A stretch of DNA of 5,592 nt from positions 1 through 5,592 of the forward strand of contig PKXE01000002.1 of the NCBI GenBank assembly GCA_003132265.1. The letters run 5' to 3'. Positions within the stretch are counted from its first letter, which is position 1. Each line of letters begins with the position of its first letter. Under the pieces are notes generated by a model. The model worked only from the letters and a program-made list of their open reading frames with translations. It ran no database searches and was not told where the DNA came from. Of the stretch, positions 1 to 5,234 are shown in pieces. The DNA is from Candidatus Dormiibacterota bacterium (lineage in GTDB: Bacteria; Chloroflexota; Dormibacteria; Aeolococcales; Bog-877). Made by a program: the position numbers and the translations under genes.

Positions 1-203
1 ATCACGTTCAACCGGTGATACGCGAGCGGCCGCTTGTTGAACGAGTTGAGCCACGAAAAGGTCGCCCCACTCGTGCCAGCACCCGGAAATGCGCGGTCCA
101 CAATAGTCACATCCGCACCAGCTTCAGCCAGCCGGTAGGCCACCGCGGAGCCAACCACGCCGCACCCAACAACAACTGCCTTAACGCCTAACTTCTTCGC
201 CAC
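1..203 (-). CDS. FAD-dependent oxidoreductase (DAO / glycine oxidase-like), N-terminal part, cut by window edge
   Basis: Only the first 67 residues are inside the window. The start is GTG at 203, chosen because AGGAGG (211-216) lies 7 nt upstream. The protein opens with a Rossmann beta-alpha-beta fold: a hydrophobic strand, then GCGVVG (residues 13-18), a helix, and a second strand ending in the acidic residue of TIVDR (about 33-37) that would hold the FAD ribose. This is followed by GAGTSGATFSWLNS (about 41-54), a segment typical of DAO-family flavoenzymes that oxidise amino acids or N-methylated amino acids. Such enzymes remove electrons from a C-N bond and act in the cytoplasm or at the inner face of the membrane. 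It is the third gene after the TRAP genes, 122 nt downstream of the permease stop and with its own strong ribosome site, so it may metabolise the imported solute. The exact substrate cannot be read from this piece. Family call is confident, specificity is not. Confidence 0.85.
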   Translation of the reverse strand, partial: MAKKLGVKAVVVGCGVVGSAVAYRLAEAGADVTIVDRAFPGAGTSGATFSWLNSFNKRPLAYHRLNV

Positions 204-325
204 ACTGCGCCCTCCTAAAAAACCGCGTCTGCATAACCAACAACGCTAGGCCGCCCGCCTCCTACTACCATATACCGTTAATTCGTGCGCGCTCTACCCC
301 GACCGCGTAACAACACCAGTCCCGC
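204..325 (-). other. Spacer between TRAP permease and oxidoreductase
   Basis: A 122-nt gap on the minus strand. It carries the AGGAGG ribosome site for the oxidoreductase (211-216) and an AT-rich patch around 265-285 that could hold a weak internal promoter, though I see no convincing -35/-10 pair. No hairpin with a T tract is visible, so read-through from the permease gene is plausible. Confidence 0.4.
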
Positions 326-2254
326 TCAAAGCGCTGTCAGCGCGGGCAGGGCACTCACCAGTACTAGCACGCCAAGCGACCCCAAAAGGTAGGGCCACAC
401 ACGGCGCAGCACATCGGTGGACCTCGCGCCAGCAAGCTCAGCCGCCACATAGAGATTCACTCCAAGTGGTGGCAACACCAAGCCAATCGTCGAGTTTACC
501 ACAATTACGACCCCTAGTTGCAAGAGGCCGACATGAACAGTCACCGCAAGAGGCACGACGAAGGGCGCGAGAAGCAATATCGCCGGAATCGGCTCTACGA
601 ACTCATGCAAGATCATAAAGGCAAGATTAACCACCACCCAAAAGCCGAGCGTCGATCCCGCCACCAGCCCGAGCAAATGCCCAGCCGACCGATCAACTCC
701 AGATATGAACAGACCGTATTGCAGTATGCCAACGCTAGCCAGAATGATCATCACCAGTACGGTCGTGTCGGCTGCCTGAGTTACCACCGGCACAAAGTGC
801 CGCAGCCGAACCCGCCCTCTTGCCGCGCCGATGCCACCCGCCACTACGAGCGCTACTGCGCCCGCCTCATAGGCAGCGAACACACCACTAAAGATGCCTA
901 CATCTAGAATCACGGGGATCGCAACGACCGGCGCAGCAAGACCCCCCGCCCGCACTATCTCCCTTGGCCAGCCGCCAACCGGCTGCGGCCGATGGACCCG
1001 CGATCCACCCCTGAGCAGGCCCCGGAGCACGACTATGGCCATCATCATAACCATGAGCATTGCCCCAGGAACCAACACTGCGGCAAACTGGGCGGTAACG
1101 CTCACGTTAACAACCGTAGCCCAGATAATCAACACTATTGCCGGCGGAAACACCAGCCCGAGTAGTCCGGCGCATGCCTGCAGCGCGCCAGCTTCTGCAC
1201 GAGTATACCCGCTCTTGATCAACTCCGGAAGAAAGACGTTGCCCAGAGTCGCAGTGTCAGCAATGGGGCTCCCAGTCATGTTGGCTAGAATTCCCGCTGC
1301 TGCCACGCAGCTAAGCCCTACGCCCCCAGGGATCCACCCGAGCACGGCTGTGAGAAACCGACCTAGGTCCGCCGCTAAACCCGTCTTTGCGACCAGGCCA
1401 CCGAGAAGCATGAATAGCGGAAGCGCGATGAATGCCACATCCTGAATGGAGTTCAACTCCTGCCCCACAAATACGCTCATCGCTTGCGCGAGATTGCCAG
1501 AAGAGACGAGCATCGCACCTGTTACTCCAATCGCTGCTGCGACTGGCACGTCCAGAAGGACAAGCCCGACCAGTATCAAAAGGGTCCAAGCACCTCCAAC
1601 CAACCCACTGGCTACTCCCCAGCACAGTACCCCAGCTGTGAAGGCCGACACGCCATATTCGACCCACGTCGATTTGTCAGAGATCAGCCTCGACACGACC
1701 ACGACGACACCGCACGTAGCGCCGACGCCCACAGCTGCCGACTGAAACACCATTGGAACATTGAGCGTCGGTATGGTCGTTATCAGATACCCGGAAGCAG
1801 ACGCCACCGTCGAAAGTATCAGGAGCCCAAACAATGCGAGCGTTGCTCCGTTTCCGATCCCATCGATGATCGCGGTCTTTACCGTGACGTTCCCGCTCCC
1901 TGACCATAGGGAGAGATGCAACAGCTTCTTGGTCCACACCGCTCGACCGATTCCAGCGAAGATGAGCCACGTGAAGAGCAGCGGTATCAGAGCGTCTTCG
2001 AAAACTAGGCTATGATTGAGGACGAAGCGGAAGAATACAGCCACGAAAACGAGCACTGCCAACGCGGTCAGGGCAACGATCTGGCACGCGAGGGAGAGGC
2101 CAGACAAGGTCGTTCCTGCGCGGAGTGCAACCTTCTGCACTCCGCGCCCGCCGCTTGGCGGCTCCATCTCTAGCTGCGTGAACAGTGTGCGCCATCCCGC
2201 CTGCAGTTTTCGCCCAGCCCAAGCAAGATGGTGTCGTGGTCCAACCGTCACCAT
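326..2254 (-). CDS. dctQM: TRAP transporter fused permease (DctQ small subunit + DctM large subunit)
   Basis: This 642-residue membrane protein joins both integral subunits of a TRAP transporter, which imports carboxylates or related solutes using an ion (usually sodium) gradient. Residues 1-45 are a polar, cationic extension. Residues about 50-190 form the DctQ part with four hydrophobic segments and a DctQ-like stretch, FRFVLNHSLVFEDALIPLLF (75-94). From about 205 the DctM part follows, with roughly a dozen hydrophobic segments. Landmarks are ALPLFMLLGG (277-286), TGSPIADTATLG (327-338, matching the family's GISGSAVADAAALG-type loop), GLVFPPAIVLII (366-377), GVFAAYEAGAVA (457-468) and IGLVLPPLGVNLYVA (590-604). 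The ATG at 2254 is preceded by GAGGTGG (2261-2267) at 6 nt. It lies 59 nt downstream of dctP and clearly shares its operon. The usual GxFTPTEAAAVA motif reads GVFAAYEAGAVA here, a notable change at a normally conserved Thr-Pro-Thr. Length fits a QM fusion; no frameshift is seen. Confidence 0.93.
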   Translation of the reverse strand: MVTVGPRHHLAWAGRKLQAGWRTLFTQLEMEPPSGGRGVQKVALRAGTTLSGLSLACQIVALTALAVLVFVAVFFRFVLNHSLVFEDALIPLLFTWLIFAGIGRAVWTKKLLHLSLWSGSGNVTVKTAIIDGIGNGATLALFGLLILSTVASASGYLITTIPTLNVPMVFQSAAVGVGATCGVVVVVSRLISDKSTWVEYGVSAFTAGVLCWGVASGLVGGAWTLLILVGLVLLDVPVAAAIGVTGAMLVSSGNLAQAMSVFVGQELNSIQDVAFIALPLFMLLGGLVAKTGLAADLGRFLTAVLGWIPGGVGLSCVAAAGILANMTGSPIADTATLGNVFLPELIKSGYTRAEAGALQACAGLLGLVFPPAIVLIIWATVVNVSVTAQFAAVLVPGAMLMVMMMAIVVLRGLLRGGSRVHRPQPVGGWPREIVRAGGLAAPVVAIPVILDVGIFSGVFAAYEAGAVALVVAGGIGAARGRVRLRHFVPVVTQAADTTVLVMIILASVGILQYGLFISGVDRSAGHLLGLVAGSTLGFWVVVNLAFMILHEFVEPIPAILLLAPFVVPLAVTVHVGLLQLGVVIVVNSTIGLVLPPLGVNLYVAAELAGARSTDVLRRVWPYLLGSLGVLVLVSALPALTAL

Positions 2255-2313
2255 TCCAAACCACCTCTATGAACTGGGCAGATGCTCTCTTTACTTACTG
2301 CAGCGCGTAAAGG
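2255..2313 (-). promoter_or_regulatory. dctP-dctQM intercistronic spacer with small hairpin
   Basis: In the 59-nt gap an inverted repeat CTTTAC (2289-2294) / GTAAAG (2307-2312) gives a 6-bp stem with a 12-nt loop, placed immediately after the dctP stop. No T tract follows on the minus strand. Such a stem could protect the upstream dctP message or partly reduce read-through, which would fit the need for more binding protein than permease. The stem is short, so the role is an inference. Confidence 0.35.
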
Positions 2314-3363
2314 TCATTTTGCCTTTTTAGCCGCTACCACCAATTTCTCCAGCTCCTGGAGGACGCCTGGGAACTTCGCTTCGATACTTGGGTAGGCTCG
2401 GCGGAAGGCTGCTCCAAACGGCGTGACGTTAGGGTGCAGAACGTGTACACCAGACTCTGACTCCAGTGCCGTTATAGAGTTATCGTTATACGTAATCGCT
2501 TGTGCCGTCTCGTACTTTAGACTAGCCGCCGCAGCCTTGGAAACCTCGGCGCGCTGAATCGAGTCGAGCGAGTTCCAGAAGGACTGCGACACCAGCAGGG
2601 GCGTCGTTACGAAGGCCATGTTGACGATAGATACATATGGAGCCGCCGTCTCCCACTGCAGCGGGGTCACTAGGTCAGGCGGGTCGGTGACCGCTTGGAT
2701 CAGATGGCTAGAGAGCGCTGTGAACACTTGGTCGTAGACGACAGCCGTGGCATTTGCACCCACTCGCGAATACTCAGTTGTTTCGACAGCAGGAACGAAC
2801 GTCCGAATCTTGATTCCTCGCAGGGCCGAGGGCGAGTCAATCGGGACGGTGGCGAAAATGTCTGAGAACCCCGAGGGCCAGACGGCGAGCACCCTTAGTC
2901 CCTCGGCCGGGAGCTTGTTCCACAACAACTTGTAGACAGCGGAGCTATTCAGCACCGACACGGCCACAGGGTTGGATGGAAACAGATATGCCGTATTGAG
3001 CACATCGATCGCCGGGACGTACGCGTCCAGGATGTCGTTCGCTGTAAACTGTATTGTGCCTGCCTGTAGACCTGCGTTGATGGTGGGTGTGCCACCAAGC
3101 TCTGAGTTTGGGTAGACGGTGACCTCGATCCGGCCATTGCTGTCCTTCTTCAACTGCTGCGCAAAGTACACTGCGGTGGCTCCACCCAGAGATTGTGTGG
3201 TCGCTGTTGAGCCAAACTTTGCCTGAACAAGCGGTTGCTGCTTGGTAGAAGACTTCTTGCTGGTCGTGATGCCGGCCGTGCTGGCACCGCACGCTGTTAG
3301 CAGTACAGCCGCGATCAGTCCAGCACCGAACCGAGCGCATGTGCGCCGTGAAATGATGGGCAT
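2314..3363 (-). CDS. dctP: TRAP transporter solute-binding lipoprotein, DctP family
   Basis: A 349-residue extracytoplasmic binding protein that captures the solute and hands it to the fused permease encoded next. The N-terminus has basic residues (SRR, 5-7), a hydrophobic core and the lipobox LLTAC with the lipidated Cys at residue 25, so the mature protein should be anchored to the outer face of the membrane. A Ser/Thr/Lys linker (about 26-45) follows. DctP hallmarks include GRIEVTVYPNSELGG (77-91), a LQAGTIQF segment (about 99-106), and LRGIKIRTF (181-189), whose Arg187 is the position that pairs with the solute carboxylate in the family. The later family motif, usually like EVYTALQTGVVDG, reads QVFTALSSHLIQAVTD and is diverged, so the ligand may be unusual. 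ATG at 3363 is preferred over the in-frame TTG at 3369 because GGGAGG (3370-3375) is 6 nt before the ATG but touches the TTG. Regulation likely comes from the promoter and palindrome near 3563-3610. Confidence 0.93.
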   Translation of the reverse strand: MPIISRRTCARFGAGLIAAVLLTACGASTAGITTSKKSSTKQQPLVQAKFGSTATTQSLGGATAVYFAQQLKKDSNGRIEVTVYPNSELGGTPTINAGLQAGTIQFTANDILDAYVPAIDVLNTAYLFPSNPVAVSVLNSSAVYKLLWNKLPAEGLRVLAVWPSGFSDIFATVPIDSPSALRGIKIRTFVPAVETTEYSRVGANATAVVYDQVFTALSSHLIQAVTDPPDLVTPLQWETAAPYVSIVNMAFVTTPLLVSQSFWNSLDSIQRAEVSKAAAASLKYETAQAITYNDNSITALESESGVHVLHPNVTPFGAAFRRAYPSIEAKFPGVLQELEKLVVAAKKAK

Positions 3364-3369
3364 TAACAA

Positions 3370-3375
3370 CCTCCC
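3370..3375 (-). promoter_or_regulatory. Ribosome binding site of dctP (decides the start)
   Basis: GGGAGG on the minus strand, 6 nt upstream of the ATG at 3363 and directly abutting an in-frame TTG at 3367-3369. The spacing favours the ATG and gives a 349-residue protein. Confidence 0.8.
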
Positions 3376-3456
3376 TTTTTTGTGCGATGAAGCTGGCGAC
3401 CTCTGTGTCTGCGCCTGCGCGCCGGTGGTGACCTAGGCGACGGGAGGTAGGCCGCC

Positions 3457-3472
3457 GAAGTGAAAACACTTC
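3457..3472. promoter_or_regulatory. Perfect 16-bp inverted repeat, candidate operator
   Basis: GAAGTG-AAAA-CACTTC is a perfect 6+4+6 inverted repeat located about 85-110 nt upstream of the dctP start. Its AAGTG core also occurs in the ACAAGTG repeats at the promoter (3601-3607 and 3623-3629), hinting at one regulator with several sites. No family can be named from it. Confidence 0.35.
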
Positions 3473-3562
3473 CACTCGCACTCCGTCGACGAGCTGGGTG
3501 GTCCACCAGTGAGGCACCTCTCGCTTTGCCGTGGCCGGGACACAGAGCGTCGGTGACCCGGC

Positions 3563-3582
3563 CTGCTCAAACGTTTGCGCAG
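3563..3582. promoter_or_regulatory. 20-bp palindrome resembling a LacI/GalR-family operator
   Basis: CTGCTCAAACGTTTGCGCAG is symmetric at 18 of 20 positions, with a perfect 10-bp core CAAACGTTTG centred on CG, as in LacI/GalR-family operators. It touches the last base of the proposed -10 box and covers the expected transcription start, a position where a bound repressor would block the promoter. No LacI-family gene is present in the window. Confidence 0.6.
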
Positions 3583-3610
3583 TTGTAGCATGCAGACTGT
3601 CACTTGTCAA
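3582..3610 (-). promoter_or_regulatory. Sigma70-type promoter of the TRAP operon
   Basis: On the minus strand TTGACA (3605-3610, a perfect -35 match) is followed after exactly 17 nt by TACAAC (3582-3587, 4 of 6 matches to TATAAT). Transcription would begin near 3575 and run into dctP. The -35 box overlaps one of two ACAAGTG direct repeats. Confidence 0.65.
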
Positions 3611-3629
3611 GGGGCGTGCGAGCACTTGT
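3601..3629 (-). repeat. Two ACAAGTG direct repeats 22 bp apart at the promoter
   Basis: ACAAGTG occurs on the minus strand at 3601-3607 (overlapping the -35 box) and at 3623-3629. The 22-bp interval places them on roughly the same face of the helix. They could bind a transcription factor, but a 7-bp repeat may also arise by chance. Confidence 0.3.
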
Positions 3630-3639
3630 GTTCAGCAAA

Positions 3640-4030
3640 GCTGACCGCCCCTAACTGTTCAGCGATTCTGTCCGACCATGAAGGACAAGATCGTTTTGAA
3701 CTCAGCTGAGCAGCGGCGGTTACTGGTGCTGAACCAGCTGGAGGCTCGGGTGGTGAGTTCAGGTCAGGCGGGTGATCTGCCGGGGCTGACCCGACCAGCA
3801 CGGAGTTGGGGTTCGCGGCCAGAGTCGCCGGGAGGTCTGGGGGGCCAGGTTTGTCACCGCCTTGGCCCCGCCCCAGGACGCCGTGATCACGACGCGGAAC
3901 TCTCGGCCGTCGTCCAGCTGTCGGCCCGCCCCCGGATTCTCCGCACGATCTGCTCCGGCAGTGCTTCGTGCCTTTCAACTCGGTGCTCCTTACCCGTTGG
4001 GGCCAGATCACTTGGACCAGTTTCAGGGGG
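3640..4030 (+). mobile_element. Internally deleted insertion sequence remnant with imperfect inverted ends
   Basis: The stretch starting with CCCCTAACTGTTCAGCGA (3648-3665) resembles the reverse complement of 4008-4029, which reads CCCCTGAAACTGGTCCAAGT plus GA. They share CCCCT, AACTG and TC blocks with small gaps. Between them lies the start of a helix-turn-helix transposase and then sequence with no readable function. Total length is about 0.4 kb, far shorter than a whole element, so it appears deleted. Element boundaries are estimates. The right-hand end could instead belong to the neighbouring IS110 remnant. Confidence 0.35.
3678..3845 (+). pseudogene. N-terminal fragment of a helix-turn-helix transposase (IS1202/ISNCY-like)
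   Basis: From ATG 3678 the plus strand encodes MKDKIVLNSAEQRRLLVLNQ followed by LEARVVSSGQAGDLPGL. This resembles the start of transposases that open with a recogniser helix-turn-helix of the type 'VL.QLEAG.IT..QAA.LLGLS.RQVRRL'. After about residue 40 the match weakens to RSWGSRPESPGGL, consistent with small deletions, and the remaining transposase (catalytic DDE part) is absent. The same frame stays open to 4199 but reads as GC-rich noise and crosses the opposite-strand IS110 gene. No good ribosome site is present. Family assignment is from memory of the motif and tentative. Confidence 0.45.
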
Positions 4031-4036
4031 ATGCTC

Positions 4037-4711
4037 CTATGGTGCGTCAAGCGTCACGAGGTGGTGGTATGCATCTCGGGCAACGTACCGCTTCAGGCAC
4101 CGGATGATCTCAGCCTTGGAGTGGCCCTCCCTGGTCCGACGGGCCGCGTACTCCCGGGTGCGCTGGTCATGGCGCAGCCGCGAGATGGCGACTAGGTAGA
4201 GAGAGCAGTTGGCTTGGCGGTCGCCACCACGGTTGAGCCGATGGCGGTTGGTCTTGCCGGAAGAGGCGGGGACCGGGGCCACGCCGCAAAGATGCGCGAA
4301 GGCCGCTTCAGGCTTCAGCCGGTCTGGGTTATCGCCAGCTGTCTCCAGCAATTGGCCGGCGACCTCGATCCCCACGCCCGGAAGGGCCAGCAACCGTGGT
4401 GCAGTGGTACGAACCAGTGGCACAATGACCTGCCCGAGTTCCCAAATCTCCGCGTCGAGGTCTTGCCACCGGCGGGCTATCGACCGAAGGGCTACCTTGG
4501 TAGCCTGGGTGACGTCAAGCGTGCTGTGGGGGCGAAACCGGGCACAGGTTTCGACGAGTAGCACGAGCGACAAGGTGCGAAGTTCGTCCCGTAGCGACTG
4601 GGGCGCGGTGGCGACGAGCGAATGCAGTTGCAACGCGGCCTGACTGAGGGCCTTGACCAGCCCTTCGGCCGTAGAGTTGCACGAAAGAGCGGCGGTTATC
4701 GACGCTGCCAT
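4037..4711 (-). pseudogene. IS110-family transposase, 5'-truncated (C-terminal part)
   Basis: An open frame of 224 residues whose homology to IS110 transposases begins about residue 15. SQAALQLHSLVATAPQSLRD (23-42) matches the central helical linker. PGVGIEVAGQLLETAGD (111-127) and LCGVAPVPASSGKTNRHRLN (141-160) followed by RGGDR are hallmarks of the Transposase_20 domain, and SS at 150-151 includes the expected catalytic serine. The end, EIIRCLKRYVARDAY, is the usual C-terminus. Whole family members are roughly 350-400 residues and carry an N-terminal RuvC-like DEDD domain, which is missing. Upstream in frame there is a stop within about 35 nt, and 4712-4810 shows no DEDD motifs in any frame. 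The ATG at 4711 is just the first available codon, not a real start. IS110 enzymes use both domains with a guide RNA, so this copy should be inactive alone. Confidence 0.85.
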
Positions 4712-4784
4712 CGCAGCGCAAGACCAAGGGCTGCAATCCTACGGAGTTCCAGTTGCCGATCTGCTGGCAATGATCCGGGAGTGA
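4683..4784 (+). pseudogene. Possible 3' tail of an interrupted plus-strand gene (antitoxin-like)
   Basis: The plus strand reads ERAAVIDAAIAAQDQGLQSY then GVPVADLLAMIRE and a TGA at 4782-4784. An amphipathic, acidic helix followed by 'G-x-P-x-x-x-L-L-x-x-I-R' looks like the C-termini of some small type II antitoxins. Its left end coincides with the point where IS110 homology stops (about 4670-4690), as expected for a gene cut by the element. The resemblance is weak, only 33 residues are available, and GC-rich DNA often gives plausible chance frames. Confidence 0.22.
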
Positions 4785-4871
4785 GATAGCCTCCAAGCCA
4801 GCCATGACGCCCTGAGGGCCATAGACGCCCCTCTAGCCGCCCACACGACTCCCAGTACCCCGACAAAGAAA
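4785..4871. other. Short stretch without recognised features
   Basis: Between the IS110 debris and the terminator hairpin I find no gene or repeat that I can support. On the minus strand it follows the T-rich tail of that hairpin. Confidence 0.4.
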
Positions 4872-4913
4872 GACCAGGCTCAGCATAGTTTCACACACTG
4901 GCCGGGTCTGGTC
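4872..4913 (-). terminator. Intrinsic terminator after the 4919 reading frame
   Basis: On the minus strand GACCAG (4908-4913) pairs with CTGGTC (4872-4877). The stem continues imperfectly for four more positions, two of them paired, and is followed immediately by TTTCTTTGT. The hairpin begins 5 nt after the stop codon at 4919. The loop is about 22-30 nt, which is long, but the position and T-rich tail support termination of a minus-strand gene. Confidence 0.45.
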
Positions 4914-4918
4914 GGAGG

Positions 4919-5065
4919 TCAGTCGAAGACTAGGGTCTCGGTATAGCTGAAGCTGCCACCCTCAGCCGCGGAGCCGAGTAGGGGGAACGCGCTGATACCG
5001 GGAGTCGCAGTGTGGGTACCGGTGGGGGAGCTGCCGCAGGGAGTGGTAACCGAGCCACTGCCCAT
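4919..5065 (-). pseudogene. 3' tail of an exported-type protein of unknown function, or a 48-residue small protein
   Basis: The minus strand encodes 48 codons: MGSGSVTTPCGSSPTGTHTA, then TPGISAFPLLGSAAEGGSFS, then YTETLVFD and TGA at 4919-4921. The composition (Gly, Ser, Thr rich, alternating small and aromatic residues, ending in a beta-strand-like run) is like the end of a secreted beta-sandwich protein. A TGA lies two codons before the ATG at 5065, and no ribosome site precedes that ATG, so I favour a remnant whose 5' part is gone over a complete small gene. The terminator-like hairpin just after the stop supports a once-real 3' end. I do not recognise the family. Confidence 0.45.
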
Positions 5066-5143
5066 CGCTCAGAGCGGTGCGGAAAACGGGACTAGACCAC
5101 CAGACCGACGCTGCGGGTGAAGGAAGAGCTGCCCTGAGTACGA

Positions 5144-5179
5144 AGCAGGAGCCCCTGGCGCGATGCTAGGGGCTCCGCT
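5144..5179. repeat. Strong inverted repeat (9 bp perfect, 12 bp with one bulge)
   Basis: GGAGCCCCT (5148-5156) and AGGGGCTCC (5168-5176) are perfect complements around an 11-nt loop. AGC (5144-5146) and GCT (5177-5179) extend the stem past one bulged A. There is no T tract on either side. It could be a second terminator for the gene ending at 5235, a protein site, or the end of a small mobile element. Confidence 0.55.
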
Positions 5180-5206
5180 CAAGACGTGAATCAGTTGCGA
5201 CACCGC

Positions 5207-5224
5207 GCCCCGGCGGTCCGGGGC
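5207..5224 (-). terminator. Hairpin after the hypothetical protein gene
   Basis: GCCCCGG (5207-5213) and CCGGGGC (5218-5224) form a perfect 7-bp GC stem with a 4-nt loop, starting 10 nt after the stop at 5235. No T tract follows on the minus strand, which is common in high-GC Gram-positive terminators. On the plus strand only TTT follows. Confidence 0.55.
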
Positions 5225-5234
5225 TTTGCGGAGC

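Larger units (their letters stand above)
3364..3575 (-). promoter_or_regulatory. Long structured 5' leader of the TRAP operon
   Basis: If transcription starts about 7 nt after the -10 box, the dctP message has a leader of about 210 nt. It holds several inverted repeats. GGCCGGG (3533-3539) / CCCGGCC (3557-3563) extends after one mismatch by CAC/GTG. GAGG/CCTC lies at 3511-3520, GGTGG/CCACC at 3497-3507, and a perfect GAAGTG-AAAA-CACTTC at 3457-3472. No T tract follows any of them on the minus strand, so they do not look like intrinsic terminators. They could be protein-binding sites or RNA structure. I do not recognise a known riboswitch class. Confidence 0.45.
5066..5234 (-). other. Intergenic stretch with hairpins and a possible decayed gene tail
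   Basis: No intact gene. Minus-strand codons at 5092-5142 read RTQGSSSFTRSVGLVV and then TAG, which looks like another beta-strand C-terminus similar to the ends of the flanking frames. It is preceded by a stop at 5180-5182, so it is at best a scrap. Two separate inverted repeats (5144-5179 and 5207-5224) are listed on their own. Confidence 0.3.

Noticed and set aside
518..2330. Several plus-strand and alternate-frame open frames across the permease gene
   Set aside because: They are shadows of the fused TRAP permease, with compositions rich in Arg, Pro and His and no motifs or ribosome sites.
3340..3363. Twin-arginine export signal in DctP (SRRTCAR)
   Set aside because: The SRR pair is suggestive, but the following residues do not fit the FLK part of the Tat consensus. 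An ordinary Sec lipoprotein signal explains the lipobox.
3484..3491. 8-bp palindrome CGTCGACG in the leader
   Set aside because: It is too short and GC-rich to separate from chance.
2945..3625. A 226-codon minus-strand frame overlapping dctP and its leader
   Set aside because: Most of it is dctP read in another frame. The part over the leader has no recognisable domain, and it would place the promoter and palindrome inside a gene.
3678..4199. Treating the whole 173-codon plus-strand frame as one protein
   Set aside because: Only the first 40 or so residues look like a transposase. The rest crosses the opposite-strand IS110 gene and reads as GC-rich noise.
4515..4805. A 96-codon minus-strand frame at the 5' end of the IS110 remnant
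   Set aside because: It overlaps the IS110 frame out of register and lacks DEDD-domain motifs, so it does not restore the missing N-terminus by a frameshift.
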